Shown here: piece by piece, positions 35,296-48,425 of the stretch
How the letters are laid out: each line of letters starts with the position of its first letter
Position numbering within the stretch: the first letter of the stretch is position 1
Source of the DNA: Paragonimus skrjabini miyazakii
Lineage: Eukaryota; Platyhelminthes; Trematoda; Plagiorchiida; Troglotrematidae
Length of the DNA: 64,000 nt
Direction of reading: 5' to 3'
Assembly: GCA_014338405.1 (NCBI GenBank)
Contig: JTDE01001008.1
Location: 21,101-85,100, forward strand
The notes under the pieces: generated by a model
The model's input: only the letters and a program-made list of their open reading frames with translations
Told to the model about the DNA's origin: nothing
The model's database searches: none
Position numbers and translations under genes: made by a program

Positions 35296-38200
35296 ACGTA
35301 TCCGGTGTTAACCAGAAGGAATAAGACCAGTAGGTGTGTGAATGAGGCCTTTGTGTTTAGCCAGCCAATGCTAGTTAGCCAACTGAATGGCTAGCACGAA
35401 AACGAAACCTTTATCTCTCGGAAAATAAACAGAGAGAGAGAGACTGCAATGACAAGATCTATACTAGGAAGAAATATGTGTGAAATGTAATACAAGAAGC
35501 ATTTCAGTATACGGGTGCATGTCAATGTAGTCCAGAGAGTATAAAGTTGGAAAACAAAATTCAAAGTTGAACTACGAAAAGATCAGGCAAACGATTAATC
35601 ATTAACTACATCAACAAAGCTCAAGAAAAGGATGGACAGAAGGCCGCAGACATCCAAACTTCTGCAAAGAGGAGTGGATTAGTTGCCAAACAGTCATAGT
35701 CTTGGTTTATGCAATAATTAACAAAAATAGAACGAATATGCTGATATGATCTATGTGAGCTTAACGTACTGGTCGTCTCTTTGCCGAAGGTGCACTATGA
35801 GTGGGCTGGTGACCTACTAATCCAAGGCGGCCAGCGCATTCGCGGCCGCACACATCGCAACGCCATATAGTCATGTCACCACGACTTATAGCACCGATGG
35901 TTCCCTTGCGTACCGCGCGCTTTCGTTTCCCGTCGTGCAACAACTGCTCGTTGAACCCGCGGACGCCCGTCTGAATCGTATTCCTCCAAGCTGTCCGGCT
36001 CAACGCTAAGTCTTCCCAACATCTACAATCAAATTTACAACGTGAAAAACTTACCTGCACGGCGTTTTGGTATCTCCGTTTTAACCACCAGGATTTCGCT
36101 TACCCGATCTCAATTGTCTATACAGCACCTGCTTCGAAATAGGCTCATCGCCCATCCGACGGACGTGACTCAGCCAACTAAGCTGATTCAACATCAGCAA
36201 GGCTTCAATCCCATTCACATCCGCTCGCCGCAGTACCTCAGTGTTCGGAATCATGTCCGTCCAACGAATACCCAAGATGTGTCTTGGACATTGCAAATGA
36301 AAGTGGCTCAGATAGCGCACGTTCCACTGATACATTGTCCACGTTTCACTGCCGTACAGCAGTATAGACAGAACCATTGAGATCCACACGATTGCACCTT
36401 CACCCTCATGCCCAAATGCAGCAATCTAATCAAATTGACGAACTTACCTGAATATCCAAACTTACCAAGCATCGTCCACAGCGCCTCGCGGCTCACGGAA
36501 TCGAACGCCTTGATGAAGTCAACGAAGAGAGCATACAGGGGCTGGTTGCGTCCCCGGCACTTCTCCTAAAGCTGCCGAGCAGCGAACATCAGGTCGATCG
36601 TACTCCGATTCACCCGGAATCCGCATTGTTCCTCAGGATCATTGGCCCCCAATACATCCGTATTCAGCAGGTTCAGGAGGATTCTGGCAAGCACCTTGGG
36701 TGCGCAGCTCAGCAGACTGATGCTCTGATAGCTGTCGGGGCATTGCTTGTTACCCTAACCCTTAAACAAAGGTACTATCACANNNNNNNNNNNNNNNNNN
36801 NNNNNNNNNNNNNNNNNNNNNNNNNNNNNNNNNNNNNNNNNNNNNNNNNNNNNNNNNNNNNNNNNNNNNNNNNNNNNNNNNNNNNNNNNNNNNNNNNNNN
36901 NNNNNNNNNNNNNNNNNNNNNNNNNNNNNNNNNNNNNNNNNNNNNNNNNNNNNNNNNNNNNNNNNNNNNNNNNNNNNNNNNNNNNNNNNNNNNNNNNNNN
37001 NNNNNNNNNNNNNNNNNNNNNNNNNNNNNNNNNNNNNNNNNNNNNNNNNNNNNNNNNNNNNNNNNNNNNNNNNNNNNNNNNNNNNNNNNNNNNNNNNNNN
37101 NNNNNNNNNNNNNNNNNNNNNNNNNNNNNNNNNNNNNNNNNNNNNNNNNNNNNNNNNNNNNNNNNNNNNNNNNNNNNNNNNNNNNNNNNNNNNNNNNNNN
37201 NNNNNNNNNNNNNNNNNNNNNNNNNNNNNNNNNNNNNNNNNNNNNNNNNNNNNNNNNNNNNNNNNNNNNNNNNNNNNNNNNNNNNNNNNNNNNNNNNNNN
37301 NNNNNNNNNNNNNNNNNNNNNNNNNNNNNNNNNNNNNNNNNNNNNNNNNNNNNNNNNNNNNNNNNNNNNNNNNNNNNNNNNNNNNNNNNNNNNNNNNNNN
37401 NNNNNNNNNNNNNNNNNNNNNNNNNNNNNNNNNNNNNNNNNNNNNNNNNNNNNNNNNNNNNNNNNNNNNNNNNNNNNNNNNNNNNNNNNNNNNNNNNNNN
37501 NNNNNNNNNNNNNNNNNNNNNNNNNNNNNNNNNNNNNNNNNNNNNNNNNNNNNNNNNNNNNNNNNNNNNNNNNNNNNNNNNNNNNNNNNNNNNNNNNNNN
37601 NNNNNNNNNNNNNNNNNNNNNNNNNNNNNNNNNNNNNNNNNNNNNNNNNNNNNNNNNNNNNNNNNNNNNNNNNNNNNNNNNNNNNNNNNNNNNNNNNNNN
37701 NNNNNNNNNNNNNNNNNNNNNNNNNNNNNGCTTCGTGGATGGGTCCACGTGTTGATTTTGCTCGCACCCAGCTGGAATCGTGTGTTCGTGATAGCCAGCT
37801 CGTGAGTAGCACACAGGCGGAGCAGACGATCACCGTTCTCGTTCACTGAACCAGTGCCGTAGGGTCCGAGAACTCCTGGCCAAGCTACTGAGTCTCGCCC
37901 GACCTGAGCGTTCACGTTATCTAGAACAAACGGTCGATCACTCACCCATGCCAACCGGATTGTGACGGACAGTTGATCACAGAACTGGTCCTTTGTGTCA
38001 TCAGTGTGGCACATAGTCGGACCATAAACATTTATAAATGTGGCACACTCATCTCGACCGAGTCGTAGACGCATAGACAGCATTCGATGGCTGATGCCGT
38101 GCGGTTGGCCTATCATCAAAGCATTGATGCGATCAGCGACTGCGAAACAAACACCATGCTCCCGAGCACCGTCTGTCGGGTAACCTATCCAGTAGAAGGT

Positions 38201-38560
38201 GTACCCGGCACCTGCTTCCCGTAACTTACCTTGGCCCGCAAGCCTTGTCTCGCTCAAGGCTGCTACGTCGATCCCATAACGACGCAGTTCGATCGCGATC
38301 AGTGCAGTGCGTCGTTCTGGCCGTCCTCTGGAGCTGCATCGATCCAGCAGTGTGCGCACATTCTATGCTCCAACACAGAGCATTTTGCGTCCCCGGGCCT
38401 GTTTCAGGTTGCTCTTTGGGTTACTGAAACTTGAGAGGGCATAATCAGCTCGGGGATTCATGTTGAGGAGACAGTATGAGGGTGAGTGTCTGACAGTAGC
38501 ATATTTTCGCCTACTGACCCTGCCATGTGCAACAGATAGGGCGACCCGGTTTGTCCTGCG
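35295..38560 (-). mobile_element. LINE copy 2, interrupted by assembly gap
   Basis: Second copy of the LINE at 17.1-20.5 kb, same strand. Its 3' UTR begins at about 35,295 (CACGTATCCGGTG) and lacks the last ~190 bp present in copy 1. It shares the GA run (35,431-35,442). The ORF ends at 35,761. The 5' side extends further than copy 1 and reaches the endonuclease N-terminus. The upstream limit is uncertain, about 38,460-38,640. A run of N (36,783-37,729) replaces the endonuclease C-terminus, the linker and the beginning of the RT. Confidence 0.9.
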
Positions 38561-38638
38561 CGACGGCCGATGCAGAATGATATGTGTTTTATTTTGTATC
38601 ACTATTGTTTTTGTGGGCATCTGATACTGCCAGGACAC
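35761..38638 (-). pseudogene. LINE EN-RT ORF, copy 2 (gapped, RT deleted)
   Basis: From the 5' side the frame carries the endonuclease start (RKMLCVGA-stop-NVRTLLDRC, the stop replacing the usual Trp of WNVRTL), ALSETRLAGQGK with the catalytic Glu, GYTFYWIGYPTDGAREHGV, FINVYGPT, NVNAQVGRD (normally D-x-N-A) and the TWTHPRS box before the gap. After the gap are VIVPLFKG and LLYGSETWTMY. The C-terminal C2H2 finger CDVCGREC..HQPTH is at about 35,785-35,850. Relative to copy 1, about 571 bp are missing at 36,381/36,382, which removes the FADD catalytic box. In-frame stops are at 38,363 (TAG), 36,755 (TAG), 36,566 (TAG) and 36,081 (TAA), the last next to a 1-nt frameshift. The copy is dead. Confidence 0.9.
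36783..37729. other. Assembly gap (947 N)
   Basis: An unresolved run of N. In LINE copy 1 the sequence between the same two flanking anchors is 971 bp, so the gap length is close to what the missing LINE interior would occupy. The gap is therefore a collapsed-repeat artefact rather than unknown biology. Confidence 0.97.
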
Positions 38639-38639
38639 C

Positions 38640-41600
38640 CAGACCTATACAGAAGAGCGATTAGGGCCCTCAACCAAAGCCTTTGGCTCAAAAGCATGTA
38701 CTGCAAGGAAACGGGTGACAAACACGCACATATACGCAGCAGCATCAACCATCCAGAACAGGCTCGACAGTCACAACCCAAGACATTGAACACATTCACA
38801 TATAGATAATACTGCACAGCCAATCCAACCACACATACTGCACAGACAAACTAATCAGGCATACAGAGAATCAGATCAGGGAGAAAAAAAATAACAAACT
38901 CAGCCGAAACACAACACACCGACACCACACACAACGAACACCTCAAAACGGACACATCTGCTTTTTGTCTGGCTGCTCCCCTTTGGCCAATCTGACATGG
39001 TTGAACCTGCAACGACCGCGGTCGCAGTCAGCACAGCCCTCCGGATCAAAACAACACAAGCCTGACCACCACTCCAAGGTAGCACGTATGCAGGTACACG
39101 TAAGCAGGTACACCTATGCAGACAAACAAACAAAATACGGGCCGATATACAAGCAAAGGTGCGCATCTTTTGACCGGTAGGAAAGCGTTATGGAGATCGT
39201 TACGTGAACTGTAGCTTTCGTCTACCCTCTTGTATGCTCTGGTCTAGTAGAGTTTTGAACGTCTCATTTGAGTAAGCCATAGCCACAGAGTTAAACAGTG
39301 CGTTCCAGAGCAAACAGAGGTGAAATGAGATTAGATATATCTCACACTGTGACGAATCCTTCTCAAACTCACATTTATGTATATGACTACTTGATAGATC
39401 AGTCTGGTAAGTTACCAGATGTGTGCATAAATTCATATGTCAAGGCTGTGCCTCGTCCCAGATGTTTGTAGTCTTCTAAGAATTGAATTGATGCCGGCAG
39501 CCTTTTTGGTTTGGAGTGCATCACTGACCCAGTGACTCTCATGGTAGCCCGTCTCTGGACACCTCCTGAGAGCCTTACTGCTTCTTAAATGCGATGACGT
39601 ACATGTATGTTCATTTCCAATCGACGGAATACTGTACCATGAGCTTAGGATAATCCTTAAGGTTGGAGACCGCAAAACCGATAATTCAAGAAAGACTATA
39701 ATGATTGTGCTTCATTTGTCACATCATCTTAGCTTACACATAGACCTTAGTTGTCTATCACTAATGCTGCTTTTCGTACTTGGAGACTTCTGTAAATTAT
39801 TTGGCGAGTATAGACGACTTCGCATTTAGCAGCGTAGAGTGGTAATTTGGTGATCAAATAAGCGAGTTTAAGATGTTCTGAAGCATAACCACATCCTTCG
39901 GATACTCTATAGCTCATCCTCTTTTTGCGTCATCAGCCTAAATGAACACTGGTGATTTGACAGTACTTGAGAAGTCGATCATGAGTACATCAGACGACAG
40001 ATAGTTCATTACATAATAGCCGGCCGTTTACCATTATGTTGAATCTAAATCCGGTTAGTTAAATCGGCAAAACAACTGTCCGACAAAGTCGTCATGTCTA
40101 AGTTTTCCCAGTAATTTGAACAAAGAAGTCAGAAACAGTTTTATCGAGCTCGAGAGATACATTGTGCAAAAAAAAACTGTTTCTGACATCTCTTTTCAAA
40201 TGTGTGACGGCAAAAGTTTGCTTTGCTTTTCCAGTAAGTTATAGTGATATGCTTTGTTGAAGGCTTTAGAGGATTCCAATTAGACTGCACCAGCGGGCTA
40301 CCATTTATCAGGAGTCTTGGTCCAACAACTGTGAGTATCCTTTACGAAAACAATACTGACCTTAACTGACGATTGTACTTTCAACCATCTAGCATGCCCT
40401 CACTTGCCCCGGAGATCATTGTAAGCAAACCAATAGGTGGGCAGTCATTTAGCTAAAGCCTGTGCCCAGCGTTTAAATATGTGGATGATTGTGTTGGGAG
40501 ACGAATTCACCAAAACAATCTAATCAGGTGATCGGTGACGACTGTCGAAATCATTCGTCAACAAAGCACTGGCTTGCAAGTCGAACCAAATCAGGAGGAG
40601 GCGTGAAGGTGAGTGTGGTGAGTGTGCGCTAACCCGAGTAACCAATCAGAGCGCAACGGCTATGGAAATGGCCCGACATGGCCACGCAATCGCGAAGTGG
40701 CCTAAACAAACGGACAGTGGTTCAGCGCGTAAGTGGCCATATTTGGCAACTACTTCATGCTATATATTTACATGCATTTCATTCGTTTGTCGAACTTGAA
40801 GTAGGCAATACAGCGTGTTTTCCCGCAGTCGTGTTCTTCTTAACTCCGCGCAGGTAGACTTGTTGAAGCCGCATAGCAGAGATCCAGGTATAGCAGTCAA
40901 GTCATAATAGAACGTTTGGTAGAGGAAAAGCACGTTATATTAAACTGTAAGTTTCTTTCGTACTTCTAAGAAACAAATGGAAGGTAGATGTAGATCAGCT
41001 TATTCGACTGAATGTTTCCAAGACGAATGGGGATCTTAAGACCGGGCTTTGCTCATGATTGACAACTAGCACCAGACACTCGATTGCAAACCTTAATTAC
41101 ATCGCCCCTAATGGGGACTGCCTACTTGGTTGTTTTGCTTCTCGATAACACGATCTGCAGTTGTAATTAATTTCTTAACAACCATCTTTTCAAACTGAAC
41201 TTGATATAGCAAAAAGATGAGGCTTAGTTTCTGGATGGATCACTTGTCCTTCCAACTGATAAGAAGATGATGTTGTTGAAAGGCTATATCGCAAGCTAAT
41301 CGAGTATCGCTAGAGTTTAATCTAACTAATAGCCTGTTGACAAATTGCAGCCAGACAAGGACTAATGAGTTCTTAAGTATGAACAATGAAAGACAGGTTT
41401 TCACAGTTGACTAGCTGTTCATATTCAGTTGATCTAAGCTAGACCACCGGGACTGAAAGCTCTCCGTTTCAGAATCGGTAAACTGAAATTTACAATTGAT
41501 TGCCGTTTCCTGTCCGCCTCACTCGCAAAGCTATTTGAATTAACTGACATACTGGATGTGAGGTAACTACATATGCATTTAGTGAACAGTCTAGCACATC

Positions 41601-42895
41601 CGTTTGCGTGCCACTTATTGAATGGTTCTTGAATCACTTCCTCCTCAAGCAGTGTAAAGTTTGCATCAGTATTCACTGGCACATGGTTGCTGCACTGTAC
41701 GAAACTTGGAAATCCTGAACGTCATTTATCAATGCGGCTGTGTACTCCAGTTAACTTGATGTGATCGACTTTATTCGATATATCTATCCTTTGTTTTAAT
41801 GGTAAGAACCCGAGGGTTGACCATGAATTCAGGTTACTCGTTTTTCCTTAGTTGGTGGAACCACTTCAATTCCCTTTATTCACCATCCCTCTGCAGTAAA
41901 AAACCGAGTTTCTTGTATATTACATTTGTTGTATATTTCATTCACACTGTAAACACTACCGTCTTCTTTCCGGATAAGGTTGGAGTAGGGGATTAGATGC
42001 AGCGAAACAGTAAACAGACACCGTCACAACATTCTCCACTATTTAAACACCAATCACCATGTTTGAAACAGGGTACGCATAGTCCGACCAAAGGATAGTA
42101 TAACTGACACACTGATGAACCGCAACATCTTTTCACTGGTGTCCTCGTACAAGATTGACCAAGTTCAGTGCACTGTTCTAAAAGCAGTAATATTAAGTAT
42201 ATTGAATGGTATAGTATATTCGAACATTATCCACACACAGTTATAGATAGTACAATGCAAATTATCTATTTATTTAAAATGGACATAAATATATATCGGT
42301 AATCACTAGTTTAGCCCCCAGTGCGTTCGTCTCCAAATGTACGGTTTGATAGATCAAACAGATGTTAATACAAATCACTCAACTAAAGTCAGGTAGGTTT
42401 ACATACGTTGCACAACAACATATCGGTCCATCTTCTCAATTTCGATAAGCAAAAAAGCACGAAGTCAAACGGATGTGAAATAGGAATGTGTAATTGAATG
42501 CAAGAAGAATAGCGTATGGAATTGCGTTCAAACAATTCAGCATTCGGGTAGGTCATCGCATCATGTGAAGTTTGAATTTTGAACCTGTTGAATAGAGAAC
42601 TATCAACGCCAACAATACCGATCAAAAAACGACACATTATACTGTGAGTACACATTGTGAAGAAGAAGAATTGTGGTAAACTAACAAAGACCAAATATCC
42701 AGTACCAAAATGACAAATCTGAAAAGTGACTAATTTACGATTTTCACTCCTTAACACAAGGGTGGTACAGGCTGACTACTGTATAGTTTAGTACACAAAC
42801 ATAAGCTACTGGTGAAACACAAAACGCGAAATTGGACTACCAGTTGGTGTGAAAACTTCTGAGAAATAGGACTATTTCTCGAGGATATTTATAAG
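38640..42895. other. No recognised gene, 4.3 kb
   Basis: C/A-rich sequence at 38,700-39,170 gives long open frames by composition only. A 122-codon minus-strand ORF at 42,389-42,757 contains hydrophobic stretches (FFFFTMCTHS region), but no family was recognised. No repeats shared with other parts of the window were seen. Confidence 0.45.
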
Positions 42896-42909
42896 GCAGA
42901 GTACTTCAA

Positions 42910-43235
42910 CAATTGTTGTGAGGAGGAGCGATCGCACTATACTACTCACACCACTACTAGTCAGTAGTGGGGCAAGAGTATGGATTTTGACATTGAGTTG
43001 GTCAGGTGGGGAGGGGAGACAAGAAGAAACATCGGAGTGCAGCATCGCATAAAATGGTTCTCGGTACATGCAGGAACCGAGTATTGGCGTCTGTGGCAGC
43101 CATGACGTTTTGGGACCAGTGCCGTACGCAGATGAGTGTTTTTGTTTGTTGTCATGTTGAAATGCATATTTCATGTGTTGAGTTAATGAATAAATTACTC
43201 GTCTACAATCCATGTTCTTGACCCGCAACACTATT
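42910..43235 (+). repeat. Dispersed family 1 (LTR-like), copy A
   Basis: Best-preserved copy. It begins TGTGAGGAGGAGCG, followed by CACTATACTACTCACACC and a hairpin CCACTACT-AGTC-AGTAGTGG. Then come AAAATGGTTCTCGGTACATG, CGTACGCAGATGAGTG, TTTTTGTTTGTTGTCATG, AATAAA and GTTCTTGACCCGCAACA at the end. The order of blocks matches copies B, C and D. The AATAAA about 30-40 bp before the end and the TG/CA-type ends fit an LTR with a polyadenylation signal; this is inference. Confidence 0.7.
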
Positions 43236-44705
43236 TCTGGTAGCCTCCAGCAGGAGCGTTCTAATCTGGGTTACGGTAACAACGGAACTGAGGTCCACCG
43301 ACGAGGTTCACTATATCAGGTCGAAATACTATGCGCACAAGTAGCGTTCGATGACACTCCTCACCCCGTGGTCGTCAGGTTAGATTGAGAAAGAAGCCAG
43401 TGTTATCACCCAGTCTCACCCATTAAATGGTGCCCTGGTAACTCGGTCTGATATTTGGTTGACCTCATTTGGAGTTGGCATCTAAACGCAACAATAATCA
43501 ACCAACCGGATCCGCGGATCAGTCAGAACAGTGCAGGGCTGTCCGTTGTATACAAAAGAAAACAACTTCGATCGGACTGTCATGCCAATCCGCTCTATAT
43601 TTCATTGTACTTAGTTGTGGGAGGCGTCACCACTGAGTGTGGGAATATTTTTAGAGACGTCATTTTGTTGCTACCTTCAAACTGTCGGTCTGTCCTGCGT
43701 TCTCCATTAGTCTAAGGCCGTATCAGCTTCATAACTAATGGTTTCACGGGCTGATTATCAACTTACGACATGATATTTGCACAATAAGGTTGATTGCAGT
43801 CGAATAAATTAACACGACGTAGTTCAGCCACGTTTAGTATTGGAGGAAATCAGACATGTAAAAAGGTATAGTTTGAATGTGGTAATGGAGCCAGGACATT
43901 CAACTTTGTTGACCCGTGTTTATCACTGAAAAATTCGCTGTATGATTGGTTTTACACACATATTTTGTGGACTGTGTTGTCTAGTTTTGCGTAAGTAGTT
44001 AAACGCAGTTGTTTTATTAATACCTTGATAAATTGGGACCGCGGTTCTTAGATTGCCTCTCATGTCAACATGGTTGATAAGAGTATAAACAAGGCAAGAT
44101 GGAGTTAGACCCATTCGACATCTAGTATGATTCTGAGCATCTGAAATGGCGTAGCTTTCACTGCTACAGCGAAGAATTCCCCAGCTAGGAAAGTCGTTGC
44201 GGTAATAACTGAGTGCTTCATAAAATTTATCCTGAGTGATTAAACTCTCTCGATGTTAAAGTTTGGAAGTAACATAAAAATGGAATTCCTAGTAAGGCCG
44301 TATCAACATCCTAATTTTATCTGTAAATCCCACCAGTTGAGTAAGTAAAATTACAAGTGACATGGATTATTTGCCATTTAAGTGCAAACCGTAAAACAAA
44401 AATAGCTACATCAATTTTATCGACTTTCATATCACCACGAAGCATCACGATTTCATCTTTTATTCTGGTTTTTGAGTACGACAAGCTATTTGCAATCACT
44501 GACCTGAGAACTAATTGGCGATCGTTCGTATGTTATGGTGAAATACTGAACACAGTGTTACTCATTCATGCAAACTGGAAACTAGGTTTGCTGCTATTGG
44601 CCATTCAGTTCTAACATTAAATATTAGAGGATCATCTGATTAAGGAAAAATTAAGCTACTTCTTAAAATAAGTAGCTGATTAATGTAGTGCAAAAACATA
44701 TCAAA
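43236..44705. other. No recognised gene
   Basis: Short ORFs only (86 codons at most), none recognisable. Confidence 0.45.
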
Positions 44706-44707
44706 TA

Positions 44708-44865
44708 CTACCAAATATCTGCGTAGTGTGGAAGAACGATAGCACTATACTGTTCGTCAGCAGTCGACCGGAGTCACTCATTTCGGCATTGAAGTAATCG
44801 GGATAAACCACAAGAATACACGTTGGAGTGTACCATGTGGCAATTCAAGATTCAACACTTTACAT
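44708..44865 (+). repeat. Dispersed family 1, partial copy E
   Basis: Matches the first half of the family: GAAGAACGATAGCACTATACT, then CGGCATTGAAGTAATCGGG and TTGGAGTGTACCATGTGG. It is truncated before the ATGAGTG/AATAAA half. Confidence 0.5.
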
Positions 44866-47800
44866 TTGGTTAAGTGAATAGCGGACTATCATAGCGTCAG
44901 TGTTATTACTTCATCCCATATCAACTTTGTTTGTCTCATCAATCATATCAGCGTTTAGATACCTTCCTTACATGTTATTCTAGCTGTCTACTTTCAGGGC
45001 AATACTTTTCTTAGTTAATCCGAAGGTTGCCTCATCTTTTATAAGGAGGCGTTAGTACTAATCTCCTTTTACAAATCCCTACGAAAAATTATACTGTTCT
45101 GATTAACGCAGCCTTCTTTATTGAGCCGTACTATAGCACTGATTTCGCCTTGCCCTGTGTTAACATTCCTCTAGTTTTCCTATAAACAACAGTCTCCGCA
45201 CACTATAGAGTGTCATACCGTACCTTGGCTCCATAACCACACTTTCTGTACGATCTACCTGCTCAACTTTATTTTTCTACTGTCTACTGTGATTGGTGCT
45301 ACCAGAATTTTCGAACCAAATGTGGGTGATCATTGGGCACATTAGTCCGTGCAGTCAAACCACGAGGTAAAAGGCTCGTTAACCATGGACTGACTAGACA
45401 CGATCCATCTCAATCTACTGAGTCTAAACAAGAAGGAAACCAGTCATCGTAGAATGCTGGTCTAAGAATATATGTCGAAATTTATCTGCATCATTCTGAA
45501 CTCCAACCCATTCAACCAGAGTAGACTGGCTTTGAGATACATTGTCATCAACCAATCAATGGAGTTTTACCGAGTTTCATTGTATAAAGTCATGCGTCAT
45601 TCTTGATGGTTTATTTTGATAAAGCTGACGTACGTGTGTTATTACGCTTGGACACCTGTGTTCAATATGTTTAACATACACACGTCAGATTCCTCTAAAT
45701 TTCTGTCCTTGTCACATTTTGTGGTTCCAACCTCCGGGATTTCAACAATCGCATCTGGGTACAGAACAAAACTAACAGGCCACAACAATGAAAACCCTGT
45801 AGAAGAGTGCTGTACAGATTGACTCATTCACCGAACCGTATCTTAGAATGTGAACAATGTGGTGGACAGCGTTACAACATTAGAAGTGAGGGTACGACGT
45901 GCAGTACAACAGCATGCTACACGAACAGGAAACAAACCGAATGAAAATCAATGTTCAGCTTAAAGTTTCAACACTTATCAACATAACTGTGAACTAATTA
46001 TAACAGGGTCTCATAAGAATGTTGGTACGAAGAAGACTGTCAATTTTAAAAACGAGAATAGTAGGCGTATAGAAGGATCTTAGCAAGTTACACTATCAGG
46101 GTCGACGCGATGTCTTTGTAGGTGTCCTCTTGACCGGACATTGAAAACTGATATATTTCTGACACATTTTTGCCCATATCTACACTAATAACCTCGTTGA
46201 CATGCCGTATTTGACACCTCAGCGCGACTCGGTGTTTTATGACCTTTTACTCCACATTCCGAACTGCAAAGTGACCTTGATAAACAGCCGTATGCATTTA
46301 TTGTACACCTGATACAGTTGGCAGGTCCAGCTGGTCCAGCACAGCTGGTGACTGTATCACCCTGTCTCACACCCACAACCCACCCACCCCCACACACACA
46401 TTATCCTGCCCAAGGCATGGGACTGTCATTGACCACGAACACTGTGAAACCAAAAAGCCACCAGGCCCTCTTACGTGTGATCACATTATTCGAGGTTTGA
46501 AACGGGAATGACACAACACATCATGCCTGGACTCGGTGACACGAGCTGAGCGGAACACGGTTACAACGAGAGGATTTTGTCTGCGTGGCTTGTACAGCTA
46601 CACACAACAAAGGAATTACAAGTAAAGGATTCATCTCACACCAACCCATCCCACCCGTCACATCCCACAAGCCTCCACTTGTTCAATCAAGGATCCACAA
46701 CAATCATTTCTAAGGTGCTATTAGGATTATGATAAGCCCGCAACAGGTACGAACACCTGTGGACAAACAACAAATGTCAAAAGCAGATAACTGGTGAACA
46801 TCTTCCAGTCGGACTGTCGTGTTTTCCAAATGCTTCGTAAGCTCCGAATGCCTGGACATTTGCATGCATTGGTCTCATTAATTTCATTTTACGCTAAGCC
46901 AGGTCTCAACCATAATTTGAAATCACAATATCTTAGTGCCGGCCATCAACAAACCTGACTTACCTACGTAGCTTCCCTTGCTTTTGTCTCAAGCGGTGTT
47001 CACTAGGCTCCAGTTCGAATGATTAAGAATTGACGTTTTCTTTCCAAGGCCACGGGTTGAAATCTCTAGTCTAGCCCAACTCTGACAAGTCAAACTGATT
47101 TAAGATTGCATAAGACATAATCTTTAATTACTAAGACTCGCTCCAGAACAGGCTCATCGAGTGACGGTTATACTAATTTGATGAAACACTGAACGAGCTG
47201 TTGCAAACGAAATCATATTTATTAATTGTATAGTGCATCTCTCTAATGAGAGATCGGTTCAGGATCTGCAGATCGTTAACAATATACTTTAGTTTAGTTT
47301 TCGTAAGTTTATGTACCATTTTTTCATCAACACCTCCTGCACCCTCAATGATACGATGATTAACCGGCGGGGCTTACTGATAGTTTCGTGATCAAGTCCA
47401 TTCGGTTAGCCTACTAACAACCGTCTAGATGTATGGACGATATTGAACAAGCAATCGATTCCTCAAGATTATGGTGTGTTTGCAATATTTTACATGTAAT
47501 TTGTGTGATGAACAAAACGATAACTTATCGCACACTTATCCGATGACCCGTTCACAGAGATCAGTTCTGGTATATCGTATACATTACTTGTGAAAGATAG
47601 CTTTTAGCTTCAATTGCTTAAATGCATACAGATAAACGTAACAATAAAGCTTGAATAAAGATGAAACTAACCACAAAACCAGTATGACTAACAAGTTGAT
47701 GATAGTCAGTTGAAATGGAGGTAATAAACACGTGTATAAGTTTTTTTAAATGTGAGTTCAGGCTTCAGTATATAAAGAACACTGCTTTTACCTAGTGCAG

Positions 47801-48360
47801 CAACTGAAATTAATCAGTTTCGTGGACAACTATAAACGGTGTACGTATGTCGATGAGCAGAACACTTTCCAGACGATAGCGATCAATAAATGCTTCTATG
47901 ATTTTGGAAAGAACAGTTCCAGGGGGTGAGAAGTACTTCTGAGCCTAATGTGAGAACGTTTACATTCATCATGTAGTCGACATGGTTGAAGCAAACTTCC
48001 AAGAACAGGGGTGAATGTCGAGAGCTGCGGGGTTAACGTCCACTAAACACTGTTTCAGCATATGCCATGATGCAGATCCCACCTCTAGTCATTGAACCGC
48101 GGCTTTACTCGTTCGTTATATATCACATTATTTGCAACTCTGTTGCTGACACTAAGTTAACCGCACCGGTGTGGAAGAGAATAGTAACTGTGTTTGCGGG
48201 TCTCGGAACACACTAGGACATACGCGTGATGACGCAATTGGTTGAACTACGGTTCGGCACTTAGACGTTTACGAAGCAAACTGCACAGAGGAGACGGGCT
48301 TCAGGGCCTGGAGACAACAAAAATTTTTAACATTTCAACCACGTCGCAGTAATACTAATT
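44866..48360. other. No recognised gene, 3.5 kb
   Basis: A pure C/A tract of 33 nt lies at 46,368-46,400. A canonical-looking TATATAAAG lies at 47,770-47,778 on the plus strand, but no convincing first exon follows it. ORFs are short and unrecognised. Confidence 0.45.
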
Positions 48361-48365
48361 GGAAC

Positions 48366-48425
48366 AGGTAACCGGGCGACTAATAGCCTTGACCCGTAAC
48401 GAGAAGTGTAGCCAGTTCGATCCCC
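48366..48425 (+). repeat. Possible tRNA-like remnant
   Basis: AGTTCGATCCC (10 of 11 matches to a Pol III B box) lies about 35 nt after GGGCGACTAATAG. The A box is poor. A second weak case is near 48,960 (ATGGCGCAATGATAAG, poor B box). Both may be degraded relatives of the tRNA-like head at 15,634-15,708. Confidence 0.25.

Noticed and set aside
36755..38359. 534-codon minus-strand ORF and other long ORFs across 36.7-37.8 kb
   Set aside because: They run through 947 N; only the LINE frame on each side is real. The frames on the plus strand and the other minus frames are artefacts of translating N.
47770..47778. TATA box TATATAAAG (plus strand)
   Set aside because: Good match, but the next ATG opens a 9-codon frame and no signal peptide, donor or homology follows. 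AT-rich DNA yields such matches by chance.
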